A DNA stretch of 64,000 nucleotides, from assembly GCA_000469685.2 (NCBI GenBank), contig LS997565.1, positions 38,431,519-38,495,518 on the forward strand. Reading direction: 5' to 3'. The notes beneath the pieces are model-generated. The model saw only the letters and a program-made list of their open reading frames with translations. It made no database searches and had not been told where the DNA came from. Shown here in pieces: positions 12,801 through 26,175 of this stretch (within the stretch, counting starts at the first letter, position 1; every line of letters starts with the position of its first letter). The DNA comes from Haemonchus contortus. Lineage: Eukaryota > Nematoda > Chromadorea > Rhabditida > Trichostrongylidae. Position numbers and translations under genes: made by a program.

Positions 12801-15800
12801 CATCTGTCATCCTCTCTTCTCATTGTAGGAAAGTTAGCCCTCAAGAGGAACTCCAGCGGATCATGAGGGGACGCATTCTGCACATATCGGACCTGCCTAG
12901 CCCGGCTCGATCCTGAGTGAGCCTCAAACCTCAGAAAACATCGCTCGAGCGCTCTGAGAATTGTACTCAAAGCCCTTGACGGGGATGCACTAGTCAACCG
13001 TTTCGGACTCGTAGCAGAGTTTAGGAAAACTGTGAAATCAAAGAGACTGGTGGTTGGTGGCCTCTTCTAGAGGTCCGGAAGCTGCTTGCTGCCACCTTAG
13101 CTGTTCTTCCTTTGAAGGGAAATCCTTTGAGCGCTAGTATGAAAAGATTTTTGGAAGTTTGAATACTATTCACTTATTGCTTTGATGTGTATATCACAGG
13201 CTTCAGAGAAAAGGAGAAACAACTAGTTAGGAAGAAAAATCATTTTGAACACTCAAAAAATTACAATTGCTTTCCAAAGGACCCATTAGAACCCGTTTTA
13301 AACATCCTCACCAGTGCTCAAGTATAACAAACCTTGTCGTACTTTTGTACGAGACATAGAGTCGAATATCTATTTGTTGTGATAAAAATATTTCCAAGCA
13401 TATGTGCCACAAAGGCTGCACCACTGAGTATTGTAGCAAGTATGACGATTTGTTGGTAATCTGGAGTTAGCCCAAGATCTCGGTTCAGTCGACGAAAACA
13501 GCTTGTGAAAATAGATATCACATCCACAAATCCTGTGTGAAAGATAATCATAGGCATGTTCACGTTTTACTAGTGACTTCTGCAAGATATTACTAGTTCC
13601 CAAAATAGAAGTAAATTTTTATCGACTTATATATTTGAACTAATTCCGGAACGATATCGACCTAGAGCTTCTAATTGGCCTGTAGCACGGAAGGACAAAT
13701 GCAACGACTTGTACATCTACTGACCACCACGATAAATGCGAATTCGATGTCTCTACGATCTACGATTCTGATTGGAAATCGAATGCACGAGCACATCTCA
13801 AAAACGGAATTGGGCAAGGTCGGAAGACTGTAAGGCTTCGTATGTGAATCAGACGTGAGTGATGAAAAAGATTTTTTTTTCGGTCATGTTGCACATTTTT
13901 TTACATATTTGGTCCTGATTAAAAATGCTATAAGTTGGGCTGAAGCCGTGATTAGATTGTCTTTGCGTGAATCGTCCGCCTTGAAACGACGCAGATCCTT
14001 TGGAACTCTCACTCTCGGTCGCAGAGGGCTTAAGTGATGAAGTAAGAAAGCTTCTTCCATTGTTTACCGTATCGATGGTAAGTAACTGTTCCTTCGGGAA
14101 GCCTGTAGACTTGGGCCTATCATTCAATCGCGAACTTTCACATGGAACTTCGATCCCACTGTCTCTAGGAAGACAATCGGAGACTAAGCCGATTTGGAGA
14201 CTTGAGAAGACCTTCCACAGAATATTTCTTGGGGTCAGGTCGGTAGGTGAACGTTTCTGGTTGTCCCATCACTAGAGAACAGCATGACATTCTGAGTCTG
14301 AGAAATTTGGCAGCACTTTGGATACTAGCAGGCGATAATGCATTGTGTTGTGAAGTGTGAAACAAGGGGTTCGGGAACTTCTCCCCTTACACGGCGTCGC
14401 ACCCACCGCAGATTTGCGATGGAAGACTGGAGCGCTCAATTTGTGAGGTAGGGGAGTCCTTTAAACATTTGAATTGGCCGGCCGCTCTCTTCAGTTCCAA
14501 TGCGATCCTGATCGTTGTTTATATTGGAGGAGTCATTTTAATTAATCAGGCCTAATAAACATGAAAACTAAAAAGAAGCAGAAGAAAAAACGATAAAATC
14601 CAATGAAAAAGCAAGCCAGTCAAGGAGAAATTTCGCGTCCTATCGAATGGCGAGAGGCGGGGTGAGTACGGTAATTGCAGTGAAATTTGCCGCGTGCCGC
14701 AAGGGAGAATGCCGCGATAGGGGAGAACTTCCGTTACCCGTGAAACAACACTGCCTAAAGGGTGAATACTTGTTCATTTTCCATCACCAAAAGATATCTT
14801 TGATGAAAACCGGCTCGATAATTTCAGTGAAAGAAGCTCAGCCGCCTGTAACAACGATATTCTCGATCTGAATCAGCATAGCTGCAACTTTTAAAGATAT
14901 CACTTTTGGTTGTTTGCAATTGAAGCATCAAAAATCTACCTTTTTACTGTGGAAACTTGCATTCGACGTTCTGCTGTATGACACGGAAGAAGAGTTGCTA
15001 ACTGCTCCAAACTTTCAACCTTCGCTCTCTTAAAGGGTTTCTACTCCAGCAGTCCTAGGTCACTTAAGATAATATCATAGCCATTACGTCTGCACTGTCA
15101 CAGACGTGACTAGAGGAGGAAGCATGAGAGCATTACTCAATAGTAAGTATTTACTTACCTTGTTTATGTTATTTGCCCCTCATGCTCTAATTAGTTTAGC
15201 GACTTCTACGCTGAAGATGCTCTGCTGCACGGACAATGTGTGATTTCCCATGATCTATCGATTGCGCGGAAAACCGCGCACGCATGGTAATGCCTGTACG
15301 TGGAAGAGGTTCCAGAGCATTCGTCAGGTCCATCCCGACCCGTGAGCATGTTTGTTTTCCCTTTATATTTTTAGAGCATTTTCTCTTCTTCTACGTTTCC
15401 AGAGCATTCATATTCTCAATTCCCTTTGTTATAGAGCTTCTTATCTTCTCCTCTTATTGTTTCAGAGCATTGCGTGCATCTTGTTCATTCTTTTACTAGG
15501 GAAGCATTTTGTTTCTCCTTTTAGTATTTAGATTACCGATATTTGTTGGTGAGTTTATTAACATTAGATTGTTTCTTAACAGCATTTCGCATTTACTCCT
15601 TTTTTTAGCTGTTATGCATTATTAGTGTGTTTTTACCTCATTTATTATCCACTTATGTTAATGTGCTTTAACCACCCTTGCATCGATCTCTTTATTGTTA
15701 TATTATTTTTGTTAGTCCAATACAAGTTTAATTACCCAAGCTGAGGGTTCGAAATTGATTGTGCGATAACACATGCACAGTATGGAGCAATAAGCCGTTC

Positions 15801-17448
15801 TTTGCTTCTCGAATCATTACTAAATTCCTTGCAGATTGACGAAATCTAGCCGTAAAGTTACCAAGAGCAGCCTTATCCAGACAGAAGGGACTACTAAAAC
15901 TACTAGACAGGACCCATACATACGGAAACGTTCTGGCCTCTTATGAAGATCAGAACATTGGCGGCATCGCAGAAGGGGAGGGCTACTGCCTTGTCTGTGA
16001 AACTGCTCGCTTATTATCATTTTTGGTTTCATATTGATAATGCGATCATTCAGTAAAAATTCAGCACCGGTGACTATTCTAGGGTTGAGTTACAACCTTG
16101 GCCAATCTTTCATACTTCCCTACTGGTCCAACAATCTTTGTTTCCAAAGTAGAGTTCCCCCGTTTCGTTCTTTGAAACTAGCCAGCTTGCACGCTCCTGG
16201 TATCTTCGTTAAGAAACTAGGCAACAGCTTGATGCTAGTCCTTGCTTACGCAGAAGCAGTGATATCAATCAGGAACGTTCGTAGCAGGTTGCCATACCGT
16301 GTGCCATACGGTTGCTCCATGGGCAGTATGTTCCGTAGTGGAAACAGCAGGCTGATTTTCATCATGGGGTATGATAAACAGTTTCATGGAAATTAACTTC
16401 TCTTAGAGAATACAAGACTCTATCCTACTTTCTGATTGAGTCTATTCAGATTTAAGCAGCCTTTCTTTCAGTCCCATCAGTTCTGCATATAGTTAGCCAG
16501 GTATCTTTGTGTATATCTACACATTTGCGAGTTTATGTAGATGTTGTGTTTATGCATGGATTGTGAGCTGAAAACGTTTTGATTTCTTCTAGGAAATCGT
16601 AGGCTTCTTCTCTCCTTGATGTATAGTGTTTAAACATCGTTGCGGTGAGAAAGGATTGTTGGAAAATTTGCATCAGTTGTGAAGATCGGTAATAATGGAG
16701 CGATGCAGATCAATTCTGATTCATACATTCAGCTTACCAATTATTCATTCTTTTAGATAAGCGTTCGAGCATTATTTAAATAAGGGAGTTTTGACAAGGA
16801 CTTCAATATAGTCTGAACGAGCTGCACAACAGCTTGCGATAAGCTGTTGGTTCAGAGCCACCTTCTGAGATCAACTTCTTTGACCGCTAGATTTTAGAGA
16901 CTTCAACGGGGTTCCGCGCTCCTTATTCGCTTTGTAGCATATGATCATACCAACGTTCCAAGAAAAGAGAATATGAAAGGCAGCACTACCGCATACCGAA
17001 CCCGAATCGACTTTATCACTGAAGAACGAGAGTACGGCAGGTCTGCAGATGTAATGGACATCTGCTACTTTTTCGAAGAACTAATACGTCAACGCCGGTA
17101 GTGTATGTACGTTAGTATGGCCTGCTGTCAACTAAATATATTTAGGTAAGCGAGTCGGTATTTGGGTAAGCCAGCGAGTGGAAAATAGAAGTACGAAAAA
17201 GTGACATTTTGGAGAACAGAGCCTGTGATTTTTCAATAACAACTACAGATTTACTGAAAAACCTCACCTGTTGCCACAAACATAGAATAGAATGCGTTTT
17301 TCAATACTTTAGTATCAGATGTTATAATAATAAATAGTACAAAACTGTAGAAGCACACGAGTGCAGCTTCACAGGCAGTTTGGAATACGTTAAATTGCAT
17401 GATCTGAATTCTACTTTTACTCTGAACCTCCAAAAATATTCCGAACAA
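9898..17448 (-). CDS. Srv-like serpentine chemoreceptor (gene B), one exon not found
   Basis: Seven-transmembrane chemoreceptor paralogous to the genes at 1-3315 and 26631-32141. Minus-strand exons in order: 17448-17268 (TM1, FVLFIIITSD...FVATG; start chosen at the upstream Met, an alternative Met is at 17400), 13532-13333 (TM2-3, HMLGNIFITTNRYS), 12436-12284 (WKRKNVWILITIQYV), 11180-11046 (TM5, LNIRLLLEWHRLSQ), and 10044-9898 (TM7, HWINDIMVTIPP, ending in TGA). Boundaries have GT/AG sites and compatible phases. The exon for TM6 (expected MLMCSQQ motif) is not visible between 11046 and 10044, so the gene may be a pseudogene or the exon has diverged. A LINE relic lies in the intron at 12539-12997. 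Srv is the best family guess. Confidence 0.7.
11480..11655 (-). repeat. tRNA-derived SINE-like copy S1
   Basis: On the minus strand it has a tRNA-like A box, TGGCAAGTAGCGCAC (11625-11639), then about 40 nt later a weak B box, GGTTCCAGTTTC. A body follows that shares CCAGGCCTTCCA with the other copies. It matches the copies at 25.3, 27.8, 32.4 and 57.1 kb in order. Confidence 0.6.
12539..12997 (-). pseudogene. C-terminal fragment of a non-LTR retrotransposon (RTE/LINE type) ORF
   Basis: A 152-codon frame with an arrangement typical of the C-terminal tail of RTE-like LINE polyproteins: a leading ALERCFLRF helix, RARQVRYVQNASP, then RREDDRWARLAVGWAP and a basic RRRPDARWEQL segment. No reverse transcriptase core is present, so it is a truncated copy. 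It sits in an intron of receptor gene B, in the same orientation as that gene. Family assignment rests on motif memory, not a search. Confidence 0.6.
13534..17267 (-). other. Long intron of gene B, no other gene assigned
   Basis: Minus-strand serine-rich frames around 13849-14365 look mildly coding (SSLKPSATESESSKG) but I could not build a gene. At 15311-15475 there is a pyrimidine-rich array of AGAGCATT motifs. A 120-codon plus-strand frame at 16034-16396 has no recognisable domain. Confidence 0.35.
15311..15475 (+). repeat. Array of (T/C)AGAGCATT motifs between pyrimidine tracts
   Basis: The motif YAGAGCAT(T) or a close variant occurs near 15312, 15373, 15401, 15434 (TAGAGCTT) and 15464. 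Each is preceded by a T/C-rich run, so each resembles a 3' splice acceptor followed by AGCATT. No function known. Confidence 0.55.
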
Positions 17449-20400
17449 ATGGTATAATCGAAAAATTGTTCTATCAAGTGTCGGTCAAATAACGGCAAAT
17501 CAACATGAAAACCATGCAGTTCTGAAGGTGCTCCATAAAAGTCTTGGTAGTGTGGGTAGGGAAAGCAACACAGATAAGTTCGAGAAAAATAGCTCAAAGA
17601 AAGATAACTAGTTAGGCTAGTCTCTAAGATTCAAGTCTTCGAATGCTTGAAAGAACTTAGAGTGTCATACAAGACTATCACTATGCGCGCAGCATGGCAA
17701 TCACACTGTACATATTTCATTCCGAACTCCGTTTTTGAGTTTCAATTACATACCGTGGAGAAAAAAGATCTCGATATATATTATACAAGAGATATTGTCA
17801 AATTCAAGCCAATCAATAAAGTGTTTCCTAAGACAATGGCATCCAAAACCACGACGAAAAGCGCGGGGTCGCAGAAGTGTTAATGTTCTGCTAATTGCTG
17901 TTACTTTACTTAGGCGATCCAAAAGTCTCACGAATCTGTTGGGGCTCAAACCCATATGTGGGCTTTTCGATCACCTACCTTTTATCCCTTACATTAACAA
18001 TACCTCGCTTACCCTCGCGTTTGATGGCTTTTAAGGCTATGCAGGGCCTCAAAAACGGCTGAGCAGGTTTAGCTCTCACCCGAGACCAAAGATTCGCACA
18101 TAGCTGGTCAATCTTGTAGACCTTTATATAAATGTTAATTTCCACTCTTACACTACACCAACTCACATTACACCACTTGAACTAAATCCAGCTTATCCCA
18201 AAGCTACATATTCGATTTCATGCACGTCTTATGGTCACTGTAACATACAAAACTCCTCATGGTCACAGTGAATTGAATCTATTGTGGTAAAATGGCGTTC
18301 AGACGTTCAGACTTTCAATTTTAATGGTTTTGCACTTACTAACATCGAATGTTATGAACCGCCAACACAATGAATAAACAACATTCTCATCGAAATTTAC
18401 CGAACACTGGAAAATATCATGAAGAATATGAAACGCTGTCCAAATATGAAGAAAGCTAGCTCCCTAATCAACAGCAATACTGTAGTGGTTGTTATGTTAT
18501 CAGTTGTTTTCCCCTCCACGGAAATCATTCCCGGGTAGTTTGGACCACGCCTACGAGGCCATCCTTGACAACCTGCCAGCAACCAACGATTCTGATCAAA
18601 TCTTAGTTTAAATCAAGCGTAATCATCTGAAAGCTTCTCTGTCGTCCCCAGAAACGGCAGAAAAAAAAATTTGATATTAACGATTGGTTGCTTCTTGGAG
18701 CATACTTGTCATTGGGGCTCTTTTAGGCGGTACCACCCCACCTTCACAAGGAGAAACGAAACTTTATTGCAACTGCTTCTTAAGAAAACTTTGTGGACAT
18801 TCTCACTACGGCCTCAATAATCTTTCATAATTTGAGCTACAACATCACGATAGAAGATACTAAATTGATTTACTCGTAAGGATGTCGAAACTAGTATAGG
18901 GTATTCAGAGACTTTGCGAGTTACTGATTACCACTACTCATCCCGTTTTTCAGGTCAACAAATCGCTTATTGTTTTCATCACCATATTCTTGATTTGGGG
19001 AACTTTGTAGACTAAGATTATTTCCAATGACGGTATCAGGGACCCGAACAACAAAATGGCGGTATAGCCTGAGGCAAATATTCAACAATATTGCTGTGAC
19101 GCCATTATAAAAGTTGTTTTCTTCATTAACAGCTTTGAATGTGCTTGACAAGCCCCCAAGGAGTTTAGAGCTCTTCTCATCGTGTGGCGGCTATAGTCTT
19201 ATTATTCATTCTACCTCGCTCAAGGGTAGGAAAAGGAGAAGATTGTCTGGGGAGTATATATGTCTCGGAATTTCAAAAACCCTTCAGTAAGTCAGTTTTT
19301 CTTTCTGATCTTTTCAGTTTTCAGAGCTCACGATACTGCGAAGATTGCACTCACTTCTCTAGTTTACCGCCTGCTTTAAGTGACTGGTTTAACGGATGCA
19401 GAAAATTCGAGGGAGTATACGGAGCGAAATCCGAACCAGGAAGAGCTGGAGTCCTATCGATGCGCTCATCGCCCCAGAACAGTTTCATAAGTTTACATCA
19501 ATTCATTGACACTGCAGTCAGGCAGTTGATTCACAATCTATTGTGATTCTTTCTTGGGAAAACATAGGTGAATTGATGCTGATTGCTTGTGGATCGCTAC
19601 ATGTTGTCACTTTATGATGAAACAAATGTTTTTTTGAATGTTGCTAAAAAGTGAAGAAAAAGAACCGTAGCAGGATCTGGCGTTATAGATCAGGATTTCT
19701 GTTTCGTCATTCTCTTGTTCGTGGTCCGACATATCGATATCAGTCAGATCCCCTAGCTTAAACAAGCCCCCTTCTATTTTTGGCGTGATCGGACTCAGAT
19801 AAACTTCTTTTAATTTGATTGAATCAGCATTTTTCATTGTCAGCAAAATTTTGCACTCCAAAGAAGATTCCTATAGAGGCGAGTCTTTTCTTGAGAAAAC
19901 TCTTTCCTTCGAAATTCTTTGTTGATATTCACTATAACGGTGGAACGTAATGGATAAGACAATTATGGCCATTTGTGGCGCTTTGCCAACATTTGTGAGC
20001 TGTCATTTCATCTTTTCCTTTTCAGTTCATCAAAGTCCTAGCTTATTTCAACCATCACAGGGAAAAGTTAATGGCTCCACCCTTGATATGAGGTGGCTTA
20101 CATATTCTGACACCCATCATCGGTCCCTAGTACCGTGAAGATTTCGGTAACTTTGTGATTTTTCTGTTTGAACAGATGATACCACAACACACAAGCTCCG
20201 TGTTGACAGGAAGACGTGAATCGTGACTTCAACTTTTCCTGGTTCAGATTCTGTACTCTGTTGAGTCTGCTAGATAAAATTCTTGGCTACGCCCGCTGAA
20301 CGTAATTTTGATAGGTGTGGTCCCTCGATGACCTGATCATAAGACAAAGGTAGTGTAGGGGCAAGCGGAGAACTATATATTGCAAAGGCAACTTCATTCC

Positions 20401-21164
20401 TTATTCTTTGAAACAGGCAAACTTCCAGAGCTTTTCGAGACTCTTTTAAGCATTCCAGAATATCTACTTGGTGAAAACGGCAGACGAAAAAGTAATTCTG
20501 TCAAAGCAAAAGACCTTCGATAAAAAATCCTCGTCAAAACCGTGGCTCTGATGGAAGTTCTGACTCTCCCTCGTTTCTAAGAATGAGGGTAGTGTAGGTG
20601 ATTTGAGGACATTAAAAAATGAACGGTTCTAGAACTTTCATGGAGCAGGGGTCTTTTTTTTCTACATTTCCCTCATTGTCATCGTATAACACAACAGAAA
20701 TCATACTTACCATTAAAGTCCTTGTCATAATAATTTATAAGAATTTTGGTGGGTTTTGAAGGTGGGGATGTGATGTGAATGATACACGATATCCAGCAGC
20801 TGCCTAACAAAACATCAACTGAAACTCCCATCTTTTTTGGCCTCTTGGGTTAGAAAATTAAATTAGGGATCGCAACAGCATAACGAATAACAGAGAACAA
20901 AAGGATAGGAGGAAATCATCGCCTTAGCACTAGGCGATCGTATGTGGGTCCTAGAGAGAGAGTTTGCAATCCATATCGTCTCGCCAAAGGGATCAGTGCT
21001 CTTTCAGTCGACTAGGCTGAAGATGAGGAAGATTTCAAAAGATGTTGCAAACTTACCACTTTTCCCGAAAAAATTCTCAACATCATTTGATTGGATTGGA
21101 TTTGGATTTGTCGTCACCTTCGTCAAAGGGGGTGATTTTTGTATAGTGTGCAAATCATTCCAAT
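17449..21164. other. Gene-poor stretch, unassigned ORFs only
   Basis: No gene could be supported. Two minus-strand frames look somewhat protein-like but have no known domain: 18921-19151 (FYNGVTAILLNICLRLYRH, possibly a membrane helix) and 19607-19861 (acidic, LTDIDMSDHEQENDE). Either could be an exon of an unrecognised gene. Confidence 0.3.
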
Positions 21165-21172
21165 TTGCTTCA

Positions 21173-21210
21173 GGCCTCTGAAAAAGACGATAGCGTCGAA
21201 ACGTTAGGTC
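21173..21210 (+). ncRNA. Hammerhead-like motif, PLE 3'-end relic
   Basis: GGCCU, CUGAAAAA, hairpin GACG/CGUC with loop AUAG, GAAACGUU, AGGUC. Stem I (GGCCU with AGGUC) and stem II differ in sequence from the other copies but still pair, while the GAAACGU part is constant. G8 of the core is replaced by A, so cleavage is unlikely. About 200 bp downstream may be further PLE remnant. Confidence 0.5.
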
Positions 21211-21823
21211 AGCAGAGAAGTTGCAGTCTTGGCATCATATTTCTCAGCATCGAGAACCATCCGATAAGGCAAGACTTATGTGGGTACTGGCGAACTCTCC
21301 CCTTTATGGGCTATTGCTTCACCTCCATAGTGCTTCTCAACTTTGCTATCGATCGATTGTTATCTACACAGAAGTTCCTGTAAGATATTGGTTTTGTTAA
21401 CTTTTTACGGAGCTCTATCAATGCAAACTTCATTTCCATCTTGTTCAAACGTTTGACTAAGGTATCACGATCTTAAGAAAAGGAGTCTATTGTTGCCTAA
21501 CTACCGAATTAATAAGTGGGCTATCGCGCGAATTACAAATGAAATCGGCGAATTTTCTGGTATAAAGGAGCTTTTTATTAGCTTTTTTACAATGTGCTGT
21601 TATTGCATAATCTATCCCAAGAGGGAAATTCTACTGACTAGAATGAGAATAAGCTCTTTGACGGCATAGTTCATCTATGAAGAGGACTGCTTGATAGTAA
21701 TACGCATATTACTTACTATGATAATTCCTTGGCCAATAATGATAGTTTTCCTGACTTGAAGTTTTAGCAAACCCGTGCTGAGGTATAGGTGATTTCGAAA
21801 GGGGAAAAAACCTTCCAAAAATA

Positions 21824-22545
21824 TTATTCTAAGCAAAGAGAAGCATAAATTCGAACGACTCAATATGATTTCCTTATTGTGTGTGGAAATAACGTGATGT
21901 TGTGGATGTTCCTCCACTCTTGATCTTAAAGCACCATCGTCATTGGAACTCTCATAAAGACGTTGAGCGAACGACTTGAGGATGAGCTGCAGCTCCCGGC
22001 GCACCAATGCTTGCCTTTTCATAGGGCTGAGCTTCTTCGCTACATAGTCTCACAAGGTTGGCGAGTTACGGATAAGACTTCGGCCTCGGACGGGACCCTT
22101 CCTAATGGCTATATGCCATAGCTTATCAGCGCTCTTGTCTTGTCGACAGTACAAAGTACAAAAAATTGAAAATTAAACATTAAACATCAAATTTATTATG
22201 TTTATTAATTTCAGCACATTCCACCCTCCAGAGTTGAACAAATATTTTTTTTATTTTCTAAAAAGCAACGATCTTCAAACGCCATGCAAGCTTCTACTAT
22301 TGGAAGCCGTCAATCCCGGAACAGTCTGGATGATTAACTCGATTACATTGAATATTCATGAATAAAGAATACCTTAATAATATTTGGCAATAAACGAGAT
22401 TGACTGGCATTTCGATAGAGGATACCGTACTTATGCCTACTCTTGATTTGCTAGAATGAAAATCTCATAAGACTCAATTCACTAATTGAAATTATACATT
22501 AATGTTGGTGGTCCATTCTGAGCGGGAAATCATAAGATGATTTTC
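21824..22545 (-). repeat. Dispersed repeat R1, copy 2
   Basis: Second copy of the repeat at 7530-8243. The minus-strand frame (within 21675-22022) keeps ALVRRELQLILKSFAQ, SRVEEHPQHH and THNKEI. The A+T-rich second half with TTCATGAATAAAGAATACCT is also kept. Parts of that second half recur in degraded form around 23515-23590. Function unknown. Confidence 0.7.
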
Positions 22546-25324
22546 GAGACACCTTTCCCGTACACGCTGAATTGTCCAAAGCGGCTTCGGCTGCTTTTTG
22601 GCCTCGACGAAAAGAAAAAAAAGCAGATGTCGAAAATGCTGATTTTTTTCTTCCTGGATATACCATTTCTGAGCCAGAAAAAAGACGAACAATCAAATTA
22701 TCAAAAAAAAACAAATAAAACATTTTGTAGAGGAAAAAGAGCTCTTTCGAATAAATGTATACACTTTGCTGAAAAACGAAACAATTGTCTGTAAAATAAC
22801 TCTAACGCAAAACTCTACGAACTTATGCTACAACCCAATATCTTCAAATTAAACATTGGTGAACTATATGTATCCCTATTCGCCGGACTTTTCGTGGAAT
22901 TTGCAAATGCAGCAAACAATTCCGTCTACTTTCCTATCAGGCTATCAATCCTTCATTTCCAATTTCGTTTAGGTCTGATAAACTGTTTAAACCTAGGTTG
23001 TTCTATATTCCATCAGCGTCGAGTTGTTGCCATTTGTGAAAACGTGGACATACTACTCAGAGTCAAATACATCACTGAGGGCAAAATGAAAAACCATCCG
23101 AAATCATTAATCAAGAATGAATTTCTAATACTTAGCAAAGTATTGCCGCATGTTTTGAACAGCTTCTCTTGATGTGAGGACGAGTATGTAACTACGAATA
23201 ATTTGGTTGTTTGCGCATTTATTTATTTATAGGAAAAGTGAAGATGAATGAAAGATGGTGAATAATCACGGGAAAATATATAGGTCCAGTTTCAATTCCT
23301 GTTTTGTATATGAGCATATTTCCTTCGAAAGCGGTCTTACAACACAGCCCACAAAAAAAATTTTCAAAAATCGGTTAATTGCTGGTAAAGTAATGTGGGA
23401 GAATACACAGTTTTTGTATGAGTTGACTCTGTATTCAGTATCATTAGGGAACGCCAATCAATATTAATTTCCAGCACGGTGTTCATTCTTAGATTTCTGC
23501 AAGTTCTACTCTCGATAACGTCGAATATTCATGAACAAAGCAATGTATGGTGCTGATTCAGCACTCATCAATGTTTGGCAATAAAGTTGATTGATACACT
23601 GCTGTGCAAGTTACGTATGGATATATAACTGGTTACTCGCTTATATAATTATTGTAAAGTACCACTGCTTTGTCAACAATTGGAATATTACAAGAACAAG
23701 AAAGCTCAAACATACATATCAGTAATTTGACTATTCGAATCTTTTCTAGACCTTATTAACTATACATGTGGAAAGTTGACCTCCATACAATTAATTCATT
23801 CATCAAAGATTGTTACTGTATTTATACCGCACCACTGAAGATGCATCCATGACAGTACTCACTAGGTGCTTTTTGTTCTTTTCTGCTATTTTTTTGCTTT
23901 CTCTTTTTTGCAGTCATGATCGCATACATACAAAAATTAGTCAGGGACTCTCAAGAAAAATAGTTTGGTGCTGATGGGGTTATGCAACTAACCCAAAATT
24001 GGCAGGAGGGGAGAAGCCTTTTCTTAGCAACACCCCTACCGAACTTCTGAGAGACGAACGGCTCATGCGACGAACCCCAATATCAAAAATCGCTCAATAA
24101 ACTGCCAACTGTTACAAAAACAAGCTTCAGGTGGGGAGTGGAGTTAACCAGTACATGTTGAATCAGTGGGAACAATATCAAATGCATCTCTAATAGGAAT
24201 TGCAAAGTTTGTACCACTACTTATACTGATAGCTCTATGGTTTGACATGATACGGGTCTTTGCTTCACTGAGTAAAAAAGCAAACACAAACAGCATTACG
24301 TTGAATGAGTCCATTTCTTGACATGTAACAAATTTGGACTGCAATACATGGGGTGAGTACAGAAAACTCAAAACAAGACTAGAGCATATCTATAACAAAT
24401 CTACAAGGAAGCTGAATACACTACTCTACAACTATTTCTTCGCGACAGGATCATCAATATTGTAGTATATGACGTTGTGAACTCTAATGATAAATAGCTA
24501 GAAAAGGCTGTTCCGGATTAAACTGTAAATGACAACGCACATGTTTGACTTGGACGACAAGAAAGGTAACATAAGTAATAATGATTCTACACTAATGTTG
24601 AGAAATAGCCCTCTTTTCATCCCACTCAAAATCATTAGGGAAAGAACTGATAGAGAAGCAACAAATGGAAGGAACAAAAAAGAGATTACTGACGAAATGC
24701 TCGAATCAATTCACTACTATAGTTTGCTCAAATCGTACATGAGGAGTAAATTAAGGGAATGCTGGAACCCTCTCAATCCTCGGACTTATTCAAATTAGTA
24801 GAACATAGAATCAGGCTTTACTTATTCTCTTTACAGGTCCGAGTTTGCCAGCAGATTATTCTGTGATATACACTTCAATAAACACTTTAATTCATAAACG
24901 GCTAAGGAACTTTCACTAAGTAATGGCGAGCGAATCAATGCATTTGTATCAGTACGAATTATACAAGTATAGTATACATTATCAGCTATTATAGAATATG
25001 CTAGTGAAACAAGGTTTAGAAAAACATCGACGGGAACCCATAAAACACGACCGAATGCTGTCATGGTTAGATACAGGTTTAGTTAGAAAATATGTTGATG
25101 AAGATTTTGGGCACGTTGTTATAGGGAATTCGAGCCTAATAAGGGAAGTTGCACTAAGAATTGTTTCGGGAAAGGATCAAAGTATAGGATGCAAAATGGT
25201 ATCGCTATACGTGAAGTAAAAAATATTTACATGGATCACGGTGATTTGAATGAACCTGAAACAAGGTATAACAGAATCACGTGATTCTACTTTGTTGCCT
25301 AGATCTCACTCGACCGCATTAAAA

Positions 25325-25525
25325 TCTAAGGTGCTGTACTTGCAAGTAGAGCACTGCCACACACATATGATTACGGGTTCGATTCATGGTTCTATGTCCG
25401 CCTCGACCAACCAAGTCTTTCATCTTTCCGGGGTCGATCAATTGGTTAAAGAGTCGTGCGTTAGTACAAAAGCAGTACATTGACTGAGCTTTGCAAGTCA
25501 TTGTATAGGCCGCATACGCATTCAA
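25325..25525 (+). repeat. tRNA-derived SINE-like copy S2
   Basis: Best-preserved RNA polymerase III promoter of the family: A box TTGCAAGTAGAGCACT (about 25339-25354) and B box GGTTCGATTC (25375-25384). The body CAACCAAGTCTTTCATC corresponds to the complement of GGATGGAAGACTTGGTTGG in copy S5. The 3' part shares AGTCATTGTATAGGCC. Confidence 0.65.
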
Positions 25526-26084
25526 TATGTCATTACGATTTCGGATGAAAGTCGAATGTGGCGTGCATTCCTCGGAAGGGATTAATTAGTGCTCAAAGAC
25601 TTTTACCCTTCCTTTTGTGACCACTTAGCTTACAAGAATACAATGCTACCATTTGATGATGTTTGATGGTGATGACCTTGAGAATGTATCCCTTCTCTGG
25701 GTATTCCCGGAAGAGTCGGGGTATCGACGCTATTGTTATCGAAAAGGTTCCCGTTCTTACCACAATCAACAGCTATTTTAATTGCTTGAGAAATAAGTTT
25801 CCAGCTCTCAATTTTCTTCTTAATGATCTCTTTTTTCTGTTGAATGCTTCTTGTATCAGCACAATAATGACCGCACAAACTTCTTTACCAGAATGGACCG
25901 CCATTATTTGAAAAGAAATACTATGAACGTAATTACTCTTCTGCACCAGTTAACACTCAATGCTACAGTAAACAATACCTTAACACTCTCTAGCAGTTTC
26001 AGCTTTGAGGAGTCGTGGCTCTGTTCCGACACCGAGCTTTCTTTTACCCGAATTGAGACCGTTTTACTAAACATCTGATAGTGT

Positions 26085-26175
26085 CACAAGGATGGCGATT
26101 TGTTAGCCAAACTCCAGCTTCGAACCCGTACTTGTGTTTTCCCGATAGTAATTCTGATAGTCATCCAATAACAAG
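26085..26175 (-). repeat. Partial SINE-like copy S3
   Basis: The complement of a B box, CTTCGAACCCG, is followed by TACTTGTGTTTT as in copy S5. Only the tRNA-like head is visible. Confidence 0.4.

Noticed and set aside
12539..12997. 152-codon ORF as a host gene
   Set aside because: Its motif order matches the C-terminal tail of RTE-like LINE polyproteins and it lies alone inside a receptor intron.
13000..13030. CCGTTTCGG string as another hammerhead motif
   Set aside because: No CUGANGA-like core and no stem I pairing.
16034..16396. 120-codon ORF as a gene
   Set aside because: No domain, no splice context, and a composition like read-through of non-coding DNA.
25339..25385. A and B boxes suggesting a tRNA gene
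   Set aside because: No acceptor-stem pairing is apparent and the same head recurs with a common body in other copies, so it is a SINE-like repeat.
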